55,926 nucleotides of DNA from Planctomycetota bacterium (GCA_023954375.1 JAMLIC010000059.1:1-55926); one strand, 5' to 3'; positions 36,724 through 45,718 are shown, counted from the stretch's first letter. The notes: generated by a model from the letters alone, not told the origin. Numbers and translations: made by a program.

Positions 36724-37617
36724 TCAGGACGAGGCGGCCTTCTCCTTCTCCTTGGTCTCCTTGCCCGCGGAGCGCCGCGACGTGGAGAGGAGGGCGAGCG
36801 CCTGGTCGCCGATCCCCGTGATCTTCCAGTTCCCGCTCTTCTCGTCGCGGGCGGCCTTGAGGATCCCGAGCTTCACCGCGTCCTCGATCATGGCCGTGAA
36901 CGTCGGGTAGCCGTGGTACGACTCGCTGAACGCGGGCTGCTTGCGCATGATCGTCTGCTTGACCATCGACGCCCACAGCGTGTCGTACTCGCGCAGGAGG
37001 CTGCGCGTGGTCTCGAGGAGCAGGTACAGCCCCTCGGCGCGCCGGCGGTCGTCGGGCTTCGCGGCGGCGCCGCCGCCGCCCTTCGCCGCCCGGGCCTTCT
37101 CGGCCACCGGGAGGGCCAGCCGCTCCGTGACCTCGGCCACCGACACGTCGTCGAGCTCGTCGTAGAAGATGAACTCGTCGCAGGCGTCGATCAGCAGCTT
37201 GCTGGTCGAGTCCTTGACGCCGATGCCGATCACCCGCTTGTCGAGCTCGCGCAGCTTGGCGGCGAGCGGGGTGAAGTCGCTGTCGCCCGTGACCAGGGCG
37301 AACGTGTCCACGTGCTCCTTCGAGATCACCACGTCCATGGCGTCGACGACCATGCGGATGTCGGCGGCGTTCTTGCCGGTCATGGCCCGCTTGGGGATCT
37401 CCAGCAGGTCGAAGCCCAGCTCGTGCAGCTTGACCTTGTGGTTGTCGTAGCGGGACCAGTCGGCGTAGGCGCGCTTGATCACGACCTTGCCCAGGTCGAG
37501 CACGCGGCTGAGGATCGCCTTCGGCCGGAACTTGGCCGATGACGGCAGGCCGAGGACGATGTTCTCGAAGTCCATCAGGAGCGCGATCCGGCGGATCGCG
37601 TCGTCGGGAAGGCTCAA
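36724..37617 (-). CDS. NYN-domain ribonuclease with C-terminal OST-HTH/LOTUS-like domain
   Basis: The 297-aa protein has the PIN-like NYN active site: LLMDFENIV (Asp about 16), NAADIRMVVDAMD and LVTGDSDFTPLA (about 108-118). After a Gly/Ala linker, residues about 190-280 resemble a LOTUS/OST-HTH domain (ALLSTSRRS end, GYPTFTAMIEDAVKLGIL). LabA/DUF88 members cut or process RNA. The only in-frame start covering the Asp motif is TTG at 37617, preceded by GGAG 7 nt upstream, so a TTG start is likely. Confidence 0.88.
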   Translation of the reverse strand: MSLPDDAIRRIALLMDFENIVLGLPSSAKFRPKAILSRVLDLGKVVIKRAYADWSRYDNHKVKLHELGFDLLEIPKRAMTGKNAADIRMVVDAMDVVISKEHVDTFALVTGDSDFTPLAAKLRELDKRVIGIGVKDSTSKLLIDACDEFIFYDELDDVSVAEVTERLALPVAEKARAAKGGGGAAAKPDDRRRAEGLYLLLETTRSLLREYDTLWASMVKQTIMRKQPAFSESYHGYPTFTAMIEDAVKLGILKAARDEKSGNWKITGIGDQALALLSTSRRSAGKETKEKEKAASS

Positions 37618-37661
37618 TCAGTCTCCATCATCTGTGAGGGGCGGCGGCGCTCGGCCGCCCG

Positions 37662-37958
37662 CTAGGCCCCTGCGAGGCGCTTCTGCAGCTCCGTGCTCCC
37701 CAGCGGGGTGAGCCAGGCCTCGAACAGGGCGGTGGTCATCTCTTCCTTGAGGATGATCTTGGGTTCCGTATTGGCGAGCCCGCGCCCCTTGAGCGTGCAC
37801 AGCGCCTCGAACAGGGGCGGCACCTCCGTCTCCGTCCCCAGCCGCTTGAGCGCCTCGGCCAGCTTGCCCACGTTGAGCTTCGGCCGGGGCGGCTTGAGGG
37901 GGAAGTGCTTCATCGAGAGGAGCTTCATCAGCGCGAGCTCGAGCTCAGGCTGCGACAT
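37662..37958 (-). CDS. Hypothetical small protein (98 aa)
   Basis: I do not recognise this protein (MSQPELELALMKLLSMKHFP start). It is mostly helical and Leu/Lys-rich, with a segment LNVGKLAEALKRLG and ending WLTPLGSTELQKRLAGA. I chose the ATG at 37958 because GGAGGG lies 7 nt upstream; another ATG is 24 nt further up. It lies 44 bp upstream of the NYN gene on the same strand, so the two may form an operon. Confidence 0.6.
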   Translation of the reverse strand: MSQPELELALMKLLSMKHFPLKPPRPKLNVGKLAEALKRLGTETEVPPLFEALCTLKGRGLANTEPKIILKEEMTTALFEAWLTPLGSTELQKRLAGA

Positions 37959-38155
37959 TGCGGGCCCTCCGCCGACCGACACCGGCCGGCGCCGCTAGAT
38001 TGACCCCGATCGGCCGCCAAAGCAAGGGGCCGGCCCGAGCGATTTTCTGCCGCGTAAGGACTTACGTCGTCGCGGCCGGGTTTGACGAACCGGGGTGGCC
38101 GGGCAACAGTGGTCGGGGAGCCGCGGAGGCGGCCTCCGAGGCCCGAGAGCGCGTC

Positions 38156-39010
38156 ATGCAGCCCCGTTTGGCCCTGAGCCTCAACGACGACGGCACCGTC
38201 ACGTTGCGCTGCGACGCCGACGCGTTCTTCGCCCACGCCGACGAGATCCGCCGCCTGCTGTCGGGCGGCGGCGCGCCCGCAGGCGGCGAGGAGCGCGACG
38301 AGGACCCGGCGCAGGTCGCGGCCTTCTGGTCGGCCGTGTTCCCCGGAGGAGCCACCCGGGGCAGCCGCGACCTGTCGGCGGCCGGCACGGCGGCCCTCGT
38401 CGCGGGCTACTACCTGACGCGCGTGCGGGGGCTCGAGGCGTTCACGCACGCCGACCTCTCGCGCGTCCTCGGGGCGGCCGGCCGGCCCGAGCGCCCCCCG
38501 GCGCTCCCGCACCTGGCGCGCCGCGGCTGGCTCGAGCGCGCGCGCCGCGGCGCCTACGCCCTGTCTCGCCGCGCGGTCGGACGGGTCGAGAGCCTGCGCG
38601 ACCTCGCCCGGCGCCCGGGGCGGCCGACGGCCGCCCAGCCCCCGGCGCCACGGACGTCGGGGCTGTCGCGCTTCCTGCGCGAGGTGCCCGCGGTGCGGAA
38701 GTGGCGACGCGTGCTCCTCGTCGCCTACTTCCTGCGCGAGCACTGCGGCGTGGCCGAGCTCGACCAGGACCTCCTCCGGGCCGCCTTCCGCCGCGCGCGC
38801 GGCGTCGAGGCCCCGGGCTCGCTCGGGGGGCTCATGTCCCAGGTGCTCTGCAAGCGCCACGGTCTCCTCGAGCGCGGGACGCGCCGGGGCTCCTACCGCC
38901 TGACGGCGCGGGCGCTGGAGGAGCTGGGCAAGGACCCGCGCGTCGCGCGGGCCGACGCGCTCCACCGGGCCCAGGCCGCCCGCGAGGGCGAGGCGTCGCT
39001 GGCGTCGTGA
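38156..39010 (+). CDS. Unknown protein with two winged-helix-like units
   Basis: This 284-aa basic protein matches no family I can name. Two segments look like related winged helices: residues about 80-145 (ALVAGYYLTRVRGLEAFTHADLS in part, then LERARRGAYALSRRA) and 180-265 (LLVAYFLREHCGVAELDQD, then LLERGTRRGSYRLTARA). Each ends with a G-x-Y wing. DNA binding is a reasonable inference. It diverges from the small protein at 37958 across 197 bp. Confidence 0.6.
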   Translation: MQPRLALSLNDDGTVTLRCDADAFFAHADEIRRLLSGGGAPAGGEERDEDPAQVAAFWSAVFPGGATRGSRDLSAAGTAALVAGYYLTRVRGLEAFTHADLSRVLGAAGRPERPPALPHLARRGWLERARRGAYALSRRAVGRVESLRDLARRPGRPTAAQPPAPRTSGLSRFLREVPAVRKWRRVLLVAYFLREHCGVAELDQDLLRAAFRRARGVEAPGSLGGLMSQVLCKRHGLLERGTRRGSYRLTARALEELGKDPRVARADALHRAQAAREGEASLAS

Positions 39011-39046
39011 CCCTCGGCCCTGGCTGCGCGGCTCCCGAGACCCCGG

Positions 39047-39052
39047 TATAGT
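39047..39052 (+). promoter_or_regulatory. TATAGT candidate -10 box for the FHA/Mla operon
   Basis: TATAGT lies 47 nt before the GTG at 39100, in a 89-bp spacer. It would leave a leader that includes a GAGGGGGGGACC-type ribosome site. The -35 region is unclear. Confidence 0.4.
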
Positions 39053-39099
39053 GCGCCCCCGATCCCCGGCGACGGGGCGCGATCGAGGGGGGGACCGGG

Positions 39100-41619
39100 G
39101 TGGGGCCGCACGACCCGTGGACGTGGCTCCTCGGCCGCACGCCGGAGGGGGCGTGGCGCCACGTCCCGTACCAGGCGTTCGACCCGGGTCCCGGGCAGGA
39201 CCCGGCGCTCGAGCCGCGCGTCGAGGTCGTCCGCCGGCTGATCGCCTACCCCCCCGTCGCCTTCCAGACGGTGATCCACGAGGTCGCCGGGCTGGACGGA
39301 CCTGCGCGCCGCGCCCGGTGGCTGTGCTTCCGCGCGCCCGGCGACGACCCGGCGCGCCCTTACTGGCTGTGCGTCGTCAGCGCCGAGCCCCTGGGCCGTC
39401 GCTTCCACATGGGCCTGGAGCTGTTCGACCGCGAGCGCCTGGGGCTCTGGTTCTTCTCCGGCTTCGACCCCGGGAGCGTCCCGCCCGAGCTCCTGCACCC
39501 CTTCCCGTCGCGCGCCGACCTGCGCCTGCCGCGGCTCGAGCTCACCGACGGCGGCCTCGGGGCGCTCCCGCTGGCGACGTGGCTGCGAGAGGCCTGGGAG
39601 GACCGGCTGCGCTTCTCGCGCCTCGCCCCCGCCACACCCGCGCACAGCGCCAGCGCCGGGTCGGCCGACGCCAGCCACGTCATCCAGGCGCACCTGCTCG
39701 CCGACTCGAGCGACGCGGGCGGCGGCGACGCGGTCGCGCCGCGCGCCGCCCGCGCGCGCCTGATCGCCTGCACCCTGCGCGAGACCGGCGGCACGGGCGC
39801 GGCGTCCGAGGGCGGCGAGGGGGCGGCGCGGCCGGGCGAGGTGTCGCTCCACCCGCTCGGGCGGCTCGTGACCGTGATCGGGCGCGACCCGCGCTGCGAC
39901 GTCGTCGTCGTCGACCGCAGCGTCTCGGCCGAGCACGCCCGGATCGCCTGGCGCGACGGCGCCCCGGAGGTCGAGGACCTCGGCAGCAAGAACGGCACCT
40001 TCATCGACGGCGAGCGCCTGGCCCCGAACGCGCCGCGCAAGCTCCCGCCCGAGGCCCGCCTGGAGCTGGGCGCCGTCCCCTGCCTGTTCGTGCGCGACGT
40101 CGACCCGCCCGACCCGCAGCGGCACCAGACGAAGCTCAAGGCCCTCGTCGCCGGCGGGCGCCTCCCGGTCGCGCAGGCCGACGCGGCGCGCGCCGAGGCG
40201 GCCCGCCGCGGGATCACGCCGGGCGAGGCGCTCCTCCTCGGCAAGGCGGTCGCGCTCGACGACTGGGCGCCCCGGCGCGGCGGCGGCTGCGCCGTGCTCC
40301 TCGCCGGCCTCCTGACCCTCCTCCTCGCCGGCTGCCACAGCTTCGCCCTGCCGCCCCTGTACGAGCAGGACCTCGAGCCCGCGCCGATGCGCGCGGGCGA
40401 GCGGCGCGTCGAGTGGGACTTCGACGTCGGCCTCAGGCCGCTCGTCCAGGCCCGCGGCACGGCCGACGGCGAGCGCGTCGAGGGCCACGCGCTCTTCCCG
40501 CTCGGCCTCTACGAGCGCACCCCCACGTCGCGCAGGGTGCGCCTCTACCCCGTCTACCAGCGGACCCAGCGCATCGATCCGGACGGCTTTCCGGACGACG
40601 ACACGATCGTCTTCCCGTTCATGTTCACGGGCACGCACCCGGTCGAGGGGTCGTACCTCTACCTGTTCCCCTTCGGCGGGACGCTCAAGGGCCTCCTGGG
40701 CAAGGACGAGGTCGTCGGGGTGCTGTTCCCCCTCTACGCCTGGACGCGCGACCGCGACATGGAGACGCACCACGTGCTGTGGCCGCTGATCTCCTGGACC
40801 TCGGGCGGCGGGGCGAGCGGCTTCCGGGTGCTCCCCTTCTACGGACGGCAGCAGAAGCGGGACGAGGACGGCAACCTCGTCTACGACCGCACGTCGGTGC
40901 TGTGGCCGCTGCTGCACTGGGCGAACGACGGGACCAACTCGCGCAACCGCTTCGAGTCGCTGGTCCTGTTCCCCCTCTTCGGCCGGACGCGCAGCGGGTG
41001 GCGCGACGACGACGTCGTCCTGTGGCCGTTCTTCCGCTGGTGGCACGACAAGAAGACCGGCTACCGCGAGTGGCGCCTCCCGTTCCCGTTCTTCGTCCGC
41101 GGCAGCGGCCCGGAGCACGAGCGGCTCGACCTGTGGCCGTTCTTCGGCTACAGGCAGCGCGGCGGCTACACGCGCCACTTCCTCCTCTGGCCGCTCGGGC
41201 GGCGCGAGGTGCAGGAGACCGAGGAGTACGTCGACCGGCGCCTGTGGGCCTTGCCGCTCTTCTGGCGCATGCACCGCCAGTACACCGACGGCCGCGGCGA
41301 GGACGTGCGCACCTCGGTGTGGCCGCTCCTGCGCTGGACGAGCAAGCACGACGGCGGCTTCGAGGTGCGCTTCCCCGCGCCGCTGTGGTTCGAGGACCCG
41401 CTGCTCAACTTCAACACGATCCTCGAGCCGCTGTGGCGCGTGTTCCGCTGGGGCAAGGACGGCGAGGGGCGGGCGTGGCTCGACCTGCTGCTGGGGGCCT
41501 TCAGCCTGCGCGAGGGCCCCGAGGGCACGCGCTGGGACATCCTCGGCGGGCTCTTCGGCCGGACGACCCGGCCCGACGGGACGTCCCGGACCCGGCTGCT
41601 GTGGGCGATCGAGTGGTGA
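39100..41619 (+). CDS. FHA domain plus lipobox plus WP-repeat fusion protein
   Basis: In this 839-aa protein, residues 1-240 are unassigned. Residues about 250-330 are an FHA domain (VIGRDPRCDVVVVDRSVSAEHARI, KNGTFIDGERL; quoted in part). A hydrophobic stretch LLAGLLTLLLAGCHS near 400-415 looks like a lipoprotein signal or a single membrane span. The rest, about 420-839, repeats strands with VLWPL, LFPL, VLWPFFRWW and SVWPLLRW motifs, suggesting an extracytoplasmic beta structure. No internal start precedes the lipobox, so this is one polypeptide. Its stop overlaps the MlaE-like start. Confidence 0.75.
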   Translation: MGPHDPWTWLLGRTPEGAWRHVPYQAFDPGPGQDPALEPRVEVVRRLIAYPPVAFQTVIHEVAGLDGPARRARWLCFRAPGDDPARPYWLCVVSAEPLGRRFHMGLELFDRERLGLWFFSGFDPGSVPPELLHPFPSRADLRLPRLELTDGGLGALPLATWLREAWEDRLRFSRLAPATPAHSASAGSADASHVIQAHLLADSSDAGGGDAVAPRAARARLIACTLRETGGTGAASEGGEGAARPGEVSLHPLGRLVTVIGRDPRCDVVVVDRSVSAEHARIAWRDGAPEVEDLGSKNGTFIDGERLAPNAPRKLPPEARLELGAVPCLFVRDVDPPDPQRHQTKLKALVAGGRLPVAQADAARAEAARRGITPGEALLLGKAVALDDWAPRRGGGCAVLLAGLLTLLLAGCHSFALPPLYEQDLEPAPMRAGERRVEWDFDVGLRPLVQARGTADGERVEGHALFPLGLYERTPTSRRVRLYPVYQRTQRIDPDGFPDDDTIVFPFMFTGTHPVEGSYLYLFPFGGTLKGLLGKDEVVGVLFPLYAWTRDRDMETHHVLWPLISWTSGGGASGFRVLPFYGRQQKRDEDGNLVYDRTSVLWPLLHWANDGTNSRNRFESLVLFPLFGRTRSGWRDDDVVLWPFFRWWHDKKTGYREWRLPFPFFVRGSGPEHERLDLWPFFGYRQRGGYTRHFLLWPLGRREVQETEEYVDRRLWALPLFWRMHRQYTDGRGEDVRTSVWPLLRWTSKHDGGFEVRFPAPLWFEDPLLNFNTILEPLWRVFRWGKDGEGRAWLDLLLGAFSLREGPEGTRWDILGGLFGRTTRPDGTSRTRLLWAIEW

Positions 41620-42401
41620 CGCCGCTCCCCGCGCCCCTGCGGCCGGTCCGCTGGCTCGGCGCGCAGGCGCTCGGCTTCGTGCGCGCGGCCGTCGACCTCC
41701 TGTCGCTCCTCTACGGGGCGCTGGTCGTCGTGCCGCTGTTCACCCGCGCCCGGGGCGCCCGCGTCGTGGCCGAGCAGTGCGCGAAGCAGGTGCGCTTCAC
41801 GGGCGTGCAGGCGCTGCCGCTCGTGAGCCTCGCCGCGCTGGCGCTCGGCACGCTCATCATCATGGAGGCGAACGCCTACCTGCCCGCGGAGTTCGCCGCG
41901 TCCACGGCCGCGCACATCCTCGTCAAGGACGTGGTCCCGCTGATGGTCGCCGTGGTCGTGATCGGCCGCTCCGGCACGGCGATCTGCGTCGAGCTGGCGA
42001 GCATGAAGCTCACGGGCCAGCTCGACGCGCTCCTGGCCATGGGCATGCCGCTCGAGCACTTCCTCGTGGTCCCGCGCCTCGTCGGCGGCGTCGTGGCGAC
42101 GCTGGCGCTCAACGTCTTCGGCGTGGCCGTCGGCGCCGGCCTGGGCTACGCCGTGAGCAAGGCGCTCGTCCCGCTGCCGTTCACGCTGGCGGCGGTCCTC
42201 GACGCCGTGAGCGCGCGCGACCTCTCGCTCGCGCTGGTCAAGGGGCTCGTCTTCGGCGCGGCGATCGTCCTCGTCGCCGTGCGCGAGGGCTACTCGGTGC
42301 AGGCGTCGCCGCGCGAGGTGCCGCAGGCGACCACCCGCGCCGTCGTGCGCGCCATGGGGCTGTGCCTCGTCCTCAACAGCGCGCTCTCGGTGCTGGCGTG
42401 A
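41616..42401 (+). CDS. mlaE: MlaE-type ABC permease
   Basis: This 261-aa multi-span membrane protein has the MlaE signatures IIMEANAYLPAEF, GRSGTAICVELASMKL, LDALLAMGMPLEHFLVVPR and GVAVGAGLGYAVS. MlaE forms the transmembrane part of the MCE phospholipid transporter between outer and inner membranes. The GTG at 41616 overlaps the preceding stop (GTGA) and the next start. It is intact by all motifs I can see. Confidence 0.9.
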   Translation: MTPLPAPLRPVRWLGAQALGFVRAAVDLLSLLYGALVVVPLFTRARGARVVAEQCAKQVRFTGVQALPLVSLAALALGTLIIMEANAYLPAEFAASTAAHILVKDVVPLMVAVVVIGRSGTAICVELASMKLTGQLDALLAMGMPLEHFLVVPRLVGGVVATLALNVFGVAVGAGLGYAVSKALVPLPFTLAAVLDAVSARDLSLALVKGLVFGAAIVLVAVREGYSVQASPREVPQATTRAVVRAMGLCLVLNSALSVLA

Positions 42402-43573
42402 GCGGCGCGGCGGGGCTCCTGGCGCTCGAGGACGTCACGTGCGGCTACGCGCCCGGGGCGCCGCTCCTGCGCGGCGTGACGCTCGACGTGCAGCGCGGCG
42501 AGGTGGCGGCGGTCGTGTCGCTCGACGCGTCGGGCGGGAAGTCGACCCTCGTGAAGGTCGCCGCCGGCCTCCTGCCCCCGGCGAGCGGCGGGGTGCGCTT
42601 CGACGGGCAGGACGTCTACGCGATGCGCTACGGCGACGACCTGCGCTTCCGGAGCCGGTGCGCCGTCGTCCTCGAGGGCGGGGCGCTGCTGGTCAACATG
42701 AGCGTGCGCGACAACGTCGCCCTGCCGCTGCGCTACCACCGCGGGCTCGCCGGGCGCGAGCTCGACGTGCAGGTGGCCCGGCTGCTCGAGCTGGCCGGGT
42801 TCTCCGAGGACGCGGGCCGCTTCCCCTGGCAGGTGAGCGTGCGCGGGCGGCGGCTGGCCGCGTTCGCGCGGGCGCTGGCGCTCGACCCCGAGCTGGTGAT
42901 CGTCGACCGCTTCTTCGAGGGGCTGGAGATGCCCGACTGGAAGCGGCTGTTCGAGCTGGTGCTCGAGCTCAACACGGGCGAGGGGGTCACGTGGCTCCTC
43001 GTGTCGGAGACGGACCCGGCGATCTTCCAGGTGGCCGAGCGGGTGGCCGTGCTCGAGGGCGGCCGCGTCCTCGACTACGGCCACCGGCGCCAGCTCTACC
43101 AGGACCCGCGGGTCAAGGCCGCGTTCGAGGCGTGCGTCGGCGAGGCGCGCGGGGCGCGGCAGAGCGGGCGCGTGGGCGCGGCGGCCGCCGACAGCGAGCG
43201 GATCGTCGTCGCCGGGTCCGACGACGAGCTCATGGCGCTGGCCTCCGGCTCGGATCCGGGCGCGCTCGACGCCGAGGCCACCCTCGTCCTCGAGGGCGTC
43301 GCGCCGCCACCGGCGCCGCCGCGGCCGCGGCCGGCCGTCGACCTCGCGCGCACCTCGCTCGACATCCCGACCCCGCCGCTCGACGCCGAGACGACGATCG
43401 TCCTCGACGGTGTGGTCCCGGCGGCGCCCCCGCCGCCGCGGCCGGCGCGGCGGCCGGACCTCGCCAGGACCTCGCTCGAGGTGCCCGTCGGGCCGCTCGC
43501 GGGCGAGGAGACGATCATGATCGACGGGGTCATGCCGCGGCTCGACCCCGAGGAGGAGGAGGAGGCCCCATGA
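42398..43573 (+). CDS. MlaF-like ATPase subunit with degenerate motifs and a repeat tail
   Basis: This 391-aa protein is an ABC ATPase by layout, but key residues are changed. The Walker A is SLDASGGKST in place of GxSGSGKST. The Q-loop Gln is Glu (VVLEGGALL). The signature is VSVRGRRLAAFARAL in place of LSGGxxxRxALARA. Walker B is LVIVDRFFEGLE, with Arg in place of the catalytic Glu. The switch His is absent (LLVSETDPA). Residues about 255-385 are a tail of three units with DAEATLVLEGV, DAETTIVLDGV and GEETIMIDGV. Start and stop overlap neighbours. Confidence 0.82.
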   Translation: MSGAAGLLALEDVTCGYAPGAPLLRGVTLDVQRGEVAAVVSLDASGGKSTLVKVAAGLLPPASGGVRFDGQDVYAMRYGDDLRFRSRCAVVLEGGALLVNMSVRDNVALPLRYHRGLAGRELDVQVARLLELAGFSEDAGRFPWQVSVRGRRLAAFARALALDPELVIVDRFFEGLEMPDWKRLFELVLELNTGEGVTWLLVSETDPAIFQVAERVAVLEGGRVLDYGHRRQLYQDPRVKAAFEACVGEARGARQSGRVGAAAADSERIVVAGSDDELMALASGSDPGALDAEATLVLEGVAPPPAPPRPRPAVDLARTSLDIPTPPLDAETTIVLDGVVPAAPPPPRPARRPDLARTSLEVPVGPLAGEETIMIDGVMPRLDPEEEEEAP

Positions 43574-44709
43574 TGCGCTCGACCGTCGTCCGCCAGGAGC
43601 TGGCCGTCGGGGCCTTCCTCTGCGCCGCCGTGGGGCTCGTCCTCGTGGGCGGCTACATGAAGACGCGCGAGCGCGGCCTGATCGGCGGGGCCTCGTTCCG
43701 CTTCACGACGAAGAACGGCAGCGGCCTGCAGGCCGGGGCGCCCGTGCTCATGCAGGGGATCCAGGTGGGCGAGGTGTCGGACATCCAGCTCACGGCGGAC
43801 AACCAGGTCCTCGTCACCTGCCAGGTGGCGCCGCGCTTCGCGCGGAGCGTACGGCAGGACGCCGTGGCAACGATCGTCGAGCCGCCGCTGCTCGGGTCGA
43901 CGAAGGTGGAGCTGTCGCCGGGCACGAGCGAGGCGCGGCTGACCCACCGCCAGGAGGTCGCGGCGGGGGCCCAGGGCTCGATCACGACCCAGCTGAGCGA
44001 GCTCCAGGGGCGCGTCGACGGCGTGGTGGAGAAGGTCGAGCGCTTCGTGGCCCAGGCCACGACGACGCTCGAGACGGTCGACCGCGTGGTCGCGCGCGTG
44101 GACCGGGGCGAGGGGCTCGCCGGCCGGCTGGTGACCGACGGGCAGCTCGCCGAGGACGCGGCGGCCGCCGTCGCGCGCCTGTCGCGCGTGGCGGGCGAGC
44201 TCGACGAGGGCCAGGGCCTCGTCGGCGCGGCCCTGCGTGACCCGAAGCTCGCCGACGACGTCCGCGCGGCGGCCGAGGGGACGGCGGCGATCGTGCGCCG
44301 CGCCGAGCAGGGCGAGGGGACGCTCGGGCGGCTCCTGCGCGACGAGGCGCTGGCCGACGAGGCCACGGGGCTCCTGCGCGACGCGCGGGGGGCGCTGGCG
44401 CGGCTCGACGAGCTTAACCTCAAGACGCAGGAGAGCCTGACCAAGGTGACGGCGCTCCTCGACACGGCCAACGCCTCGGTCGGCGACCTGCAGGGGCTGC
44501 TGAAGAACGCCGAGCGCGCGTCGGGCGAGCTGGCCGACACGCTCCACCGCGTGAACCAGGGCCAGGGGACGATCGCCGCGTTCCTCAACGACGACGCGAT
44601 CTACCGCGAGACGCGGAGCCTGCTCAAGGAGCTGCGCGAGAGCGTCGAGGACCTGCGCGAGCAGGCGCCGATCAACAGCTTCCTCGGCGTCGTGTTCGCG
44701 GCGTTCTGA
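43570..44709 (+). CDS. MlaD/MCE-domain protein
   Basis: This 379-aa protein has one N-terminal membrane span (AVGAFLCAAVGLVLVGGY), an MCE domain with FTTKNGSGLQAGAPVLMQGI and QVGEVSDIQL, then a long helical C-terminal half (about 170-370) of heptad-like segments ending in DLREQAPINSFLGVVFAAF. It would sit in the inner membrane and form the hexameric lipid channel of the system. The long helical extension is like the needle-forming MCE proteins. ATG overlapping the ATPase stop. Confidence 0.88.
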   Translation: MMRSTVVRQELAVGAFLCAAVGLVLVGGYMKTRERGLIGGASFRFTTKNGSGLQAGAPVLMQGIQVGEVSDIQLTADNQVLVTCQVAPRFARSVRQDAVATIVEPPLLGSTKVELSPGTSEARLTHRQEVAAGAQGSITTQLSELQGRVDGVVEKVERFVAQATTTLETVDRVVARVDRGEGLAGRLVTDGQLAEDAAAAVARLSRVAGELDEGQGLVGAALRDPKLADDVRAAAEGTAAIVRRAEQGEGTLGRLLRDEALADEATGLLRDARGALARLDELNLKTQESLTKVTALLDTANASVGDLQGLLKNAERASGELADTLHRVNQGQGTIAAFLNDDAIYRETRSLLKELRESVEDLREQAPINSFLGVVFAAF

Positions 44710-44724
44710 TCGACGAGGGATGAA

Positions 44725-44804
44725 CCACGGAGGACACGGAGGACACGGAGGAGGAGCCCCTGGAGACCGGCCTCCACGGAGGCCCTCCACGGCGTCCTCC
44801 GTGG
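44725..44804. repeat. GGACACGGAGG inverted repeat before the lipoprotein gene
   Basis: CCACGGAGGAC (44725-44735) pairs with GTCCTCCGTGG (44794-44804), enclosing further GGACACGGAGG copies. It is the same motif family as 21332-21417. It covers the 5' part of the next open frame, so the first residues of that frame are doubtful. Confidence 0.7.
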
Positions 44805-45718
44805 CGAGTCCGTGGGTTGCTTCGCGGCCTGGACGGGTCACGCTCCTCCTCCTCCTCCTCCTCGCCCTCGCCGGCTGCCTCGGCCCGCGCGTCGACGCGA
44901 CGCCGGCGCAGGCCGAGCGGCTCACGCTGGCGCTCGTGCGGGCCCTGCGCCTGCACCACGACCTCCACGCGGGCGCGCCGCCAGCGCCAGACGAGCTGCG
45001 CGCCGCGTGGGACGACCTGCGCGCGCGGCTGGCCGACCTGGAGGTGGCGCCGGTGGGCACCGGGGTGGACGCGCGGGCCGTCGAGGCGGCGCGCGACGTC
45101 CTCCTCGCGCACGAGGTCGTCTTCCTGCCGCCGGCCGTGCCGTCCACGCTCGAGGTCGACCTGGCGCTGGCCCGCGTCACGGCGCGGCGCGCCGGCCTCG
45201 CGCGCGAGCTCCTTGGGCGGCCCGTCCGCTGGCGGCGCGTCGAGCACGAGGGCCTCCTCCTCCCCGACGTGGCCACCCACGCCGCCCTGCGCGCCGGGCG
45301 CCCCTGGCCGCTGCCGCTGGCGCGGCGGCAGGGGCTCACCGTCTACGTCGACCGCCTGGCGGTCGAGCGCCGCGCGGGCCGGGGGGCGGCGGCCCACCTG
45401 ACGCCCGACGCGCTCGCGGCCCAGGCCGAGCTGCGCGAGGTGGCGGCGTTGCGTCTCGAGGACGACCTGCTCGCCGGCGCCGACCCGGCGCGGTTCTTCG
45501 CGGCGGTCCTGCTCCTCGCCGCCGCCGAGGGCGACGCGCGCTACGGCCTCGCCGAGATCGAGCGGATCGCCGAGGAGCCCGACCCGGACCTGCGCCGGAC
45601 CTTCGCGGCCCACGTCAGGGGCGCCGCCCTGGCGCGCGAGGCGCTCGCCGACGAGGACCCGGCGCTCCTGCCGGCCGAGCGCGCGCGCCGGGCGCTGGCG
45701 CGGCTGCGGCGGCCGTGA
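44801..45718 (+). CDS. Predicted lipoprotein next to the Mla operon
   Basis: The protein has a clear signal RVTLLLLLLLALAGC with lipobox LAGC, then about 270 mostly helical, Arg/Leu/Glu-rich residues without a recognisable domain. Start is uncertain: the frame is open from an ATG at 44720, but that part is the inverted repeat; the GTG at 44801 gives a normal signal-peptide length and is my choice. Being directly downstream of the MCE gene, it could be the outer-membrane or periplasmic partner of the transporter, which is inference from position. Confidence 0.65.
   Translation: MASPWVASRPGRVTLLLLLLLALAGCLGPRVDATPAQAERLTLALVRALRLHHDLHAGAPPAPDELRAAWDDLRARLADLEVAPVGTGVDARAVEAARDVLLAHEVVFLPPAVPSTLEVDLALARVTARRAGLARELLGRPVRWRRVEHEGLLLPDVATHAALRAGRPWPLPLARRQGLTVYVDRLAVERRAGRGAAAHLTPDALAAQAELREVAALRLEDDLLAGADPARFFAAVLLLAAAEGDARYGLAEIERIAEEPDPDLRRTFAAHVRGAALAREALADEDPALLPAERARRALARLRRP

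Noticed and set aside
38893..41349. Long minus-strand frame (818 codons) opposite the FHA/WP-repeat gene
   Set aside because: No start context, no domain, and the opposite strand has a clear FHA domain and operon overlap.
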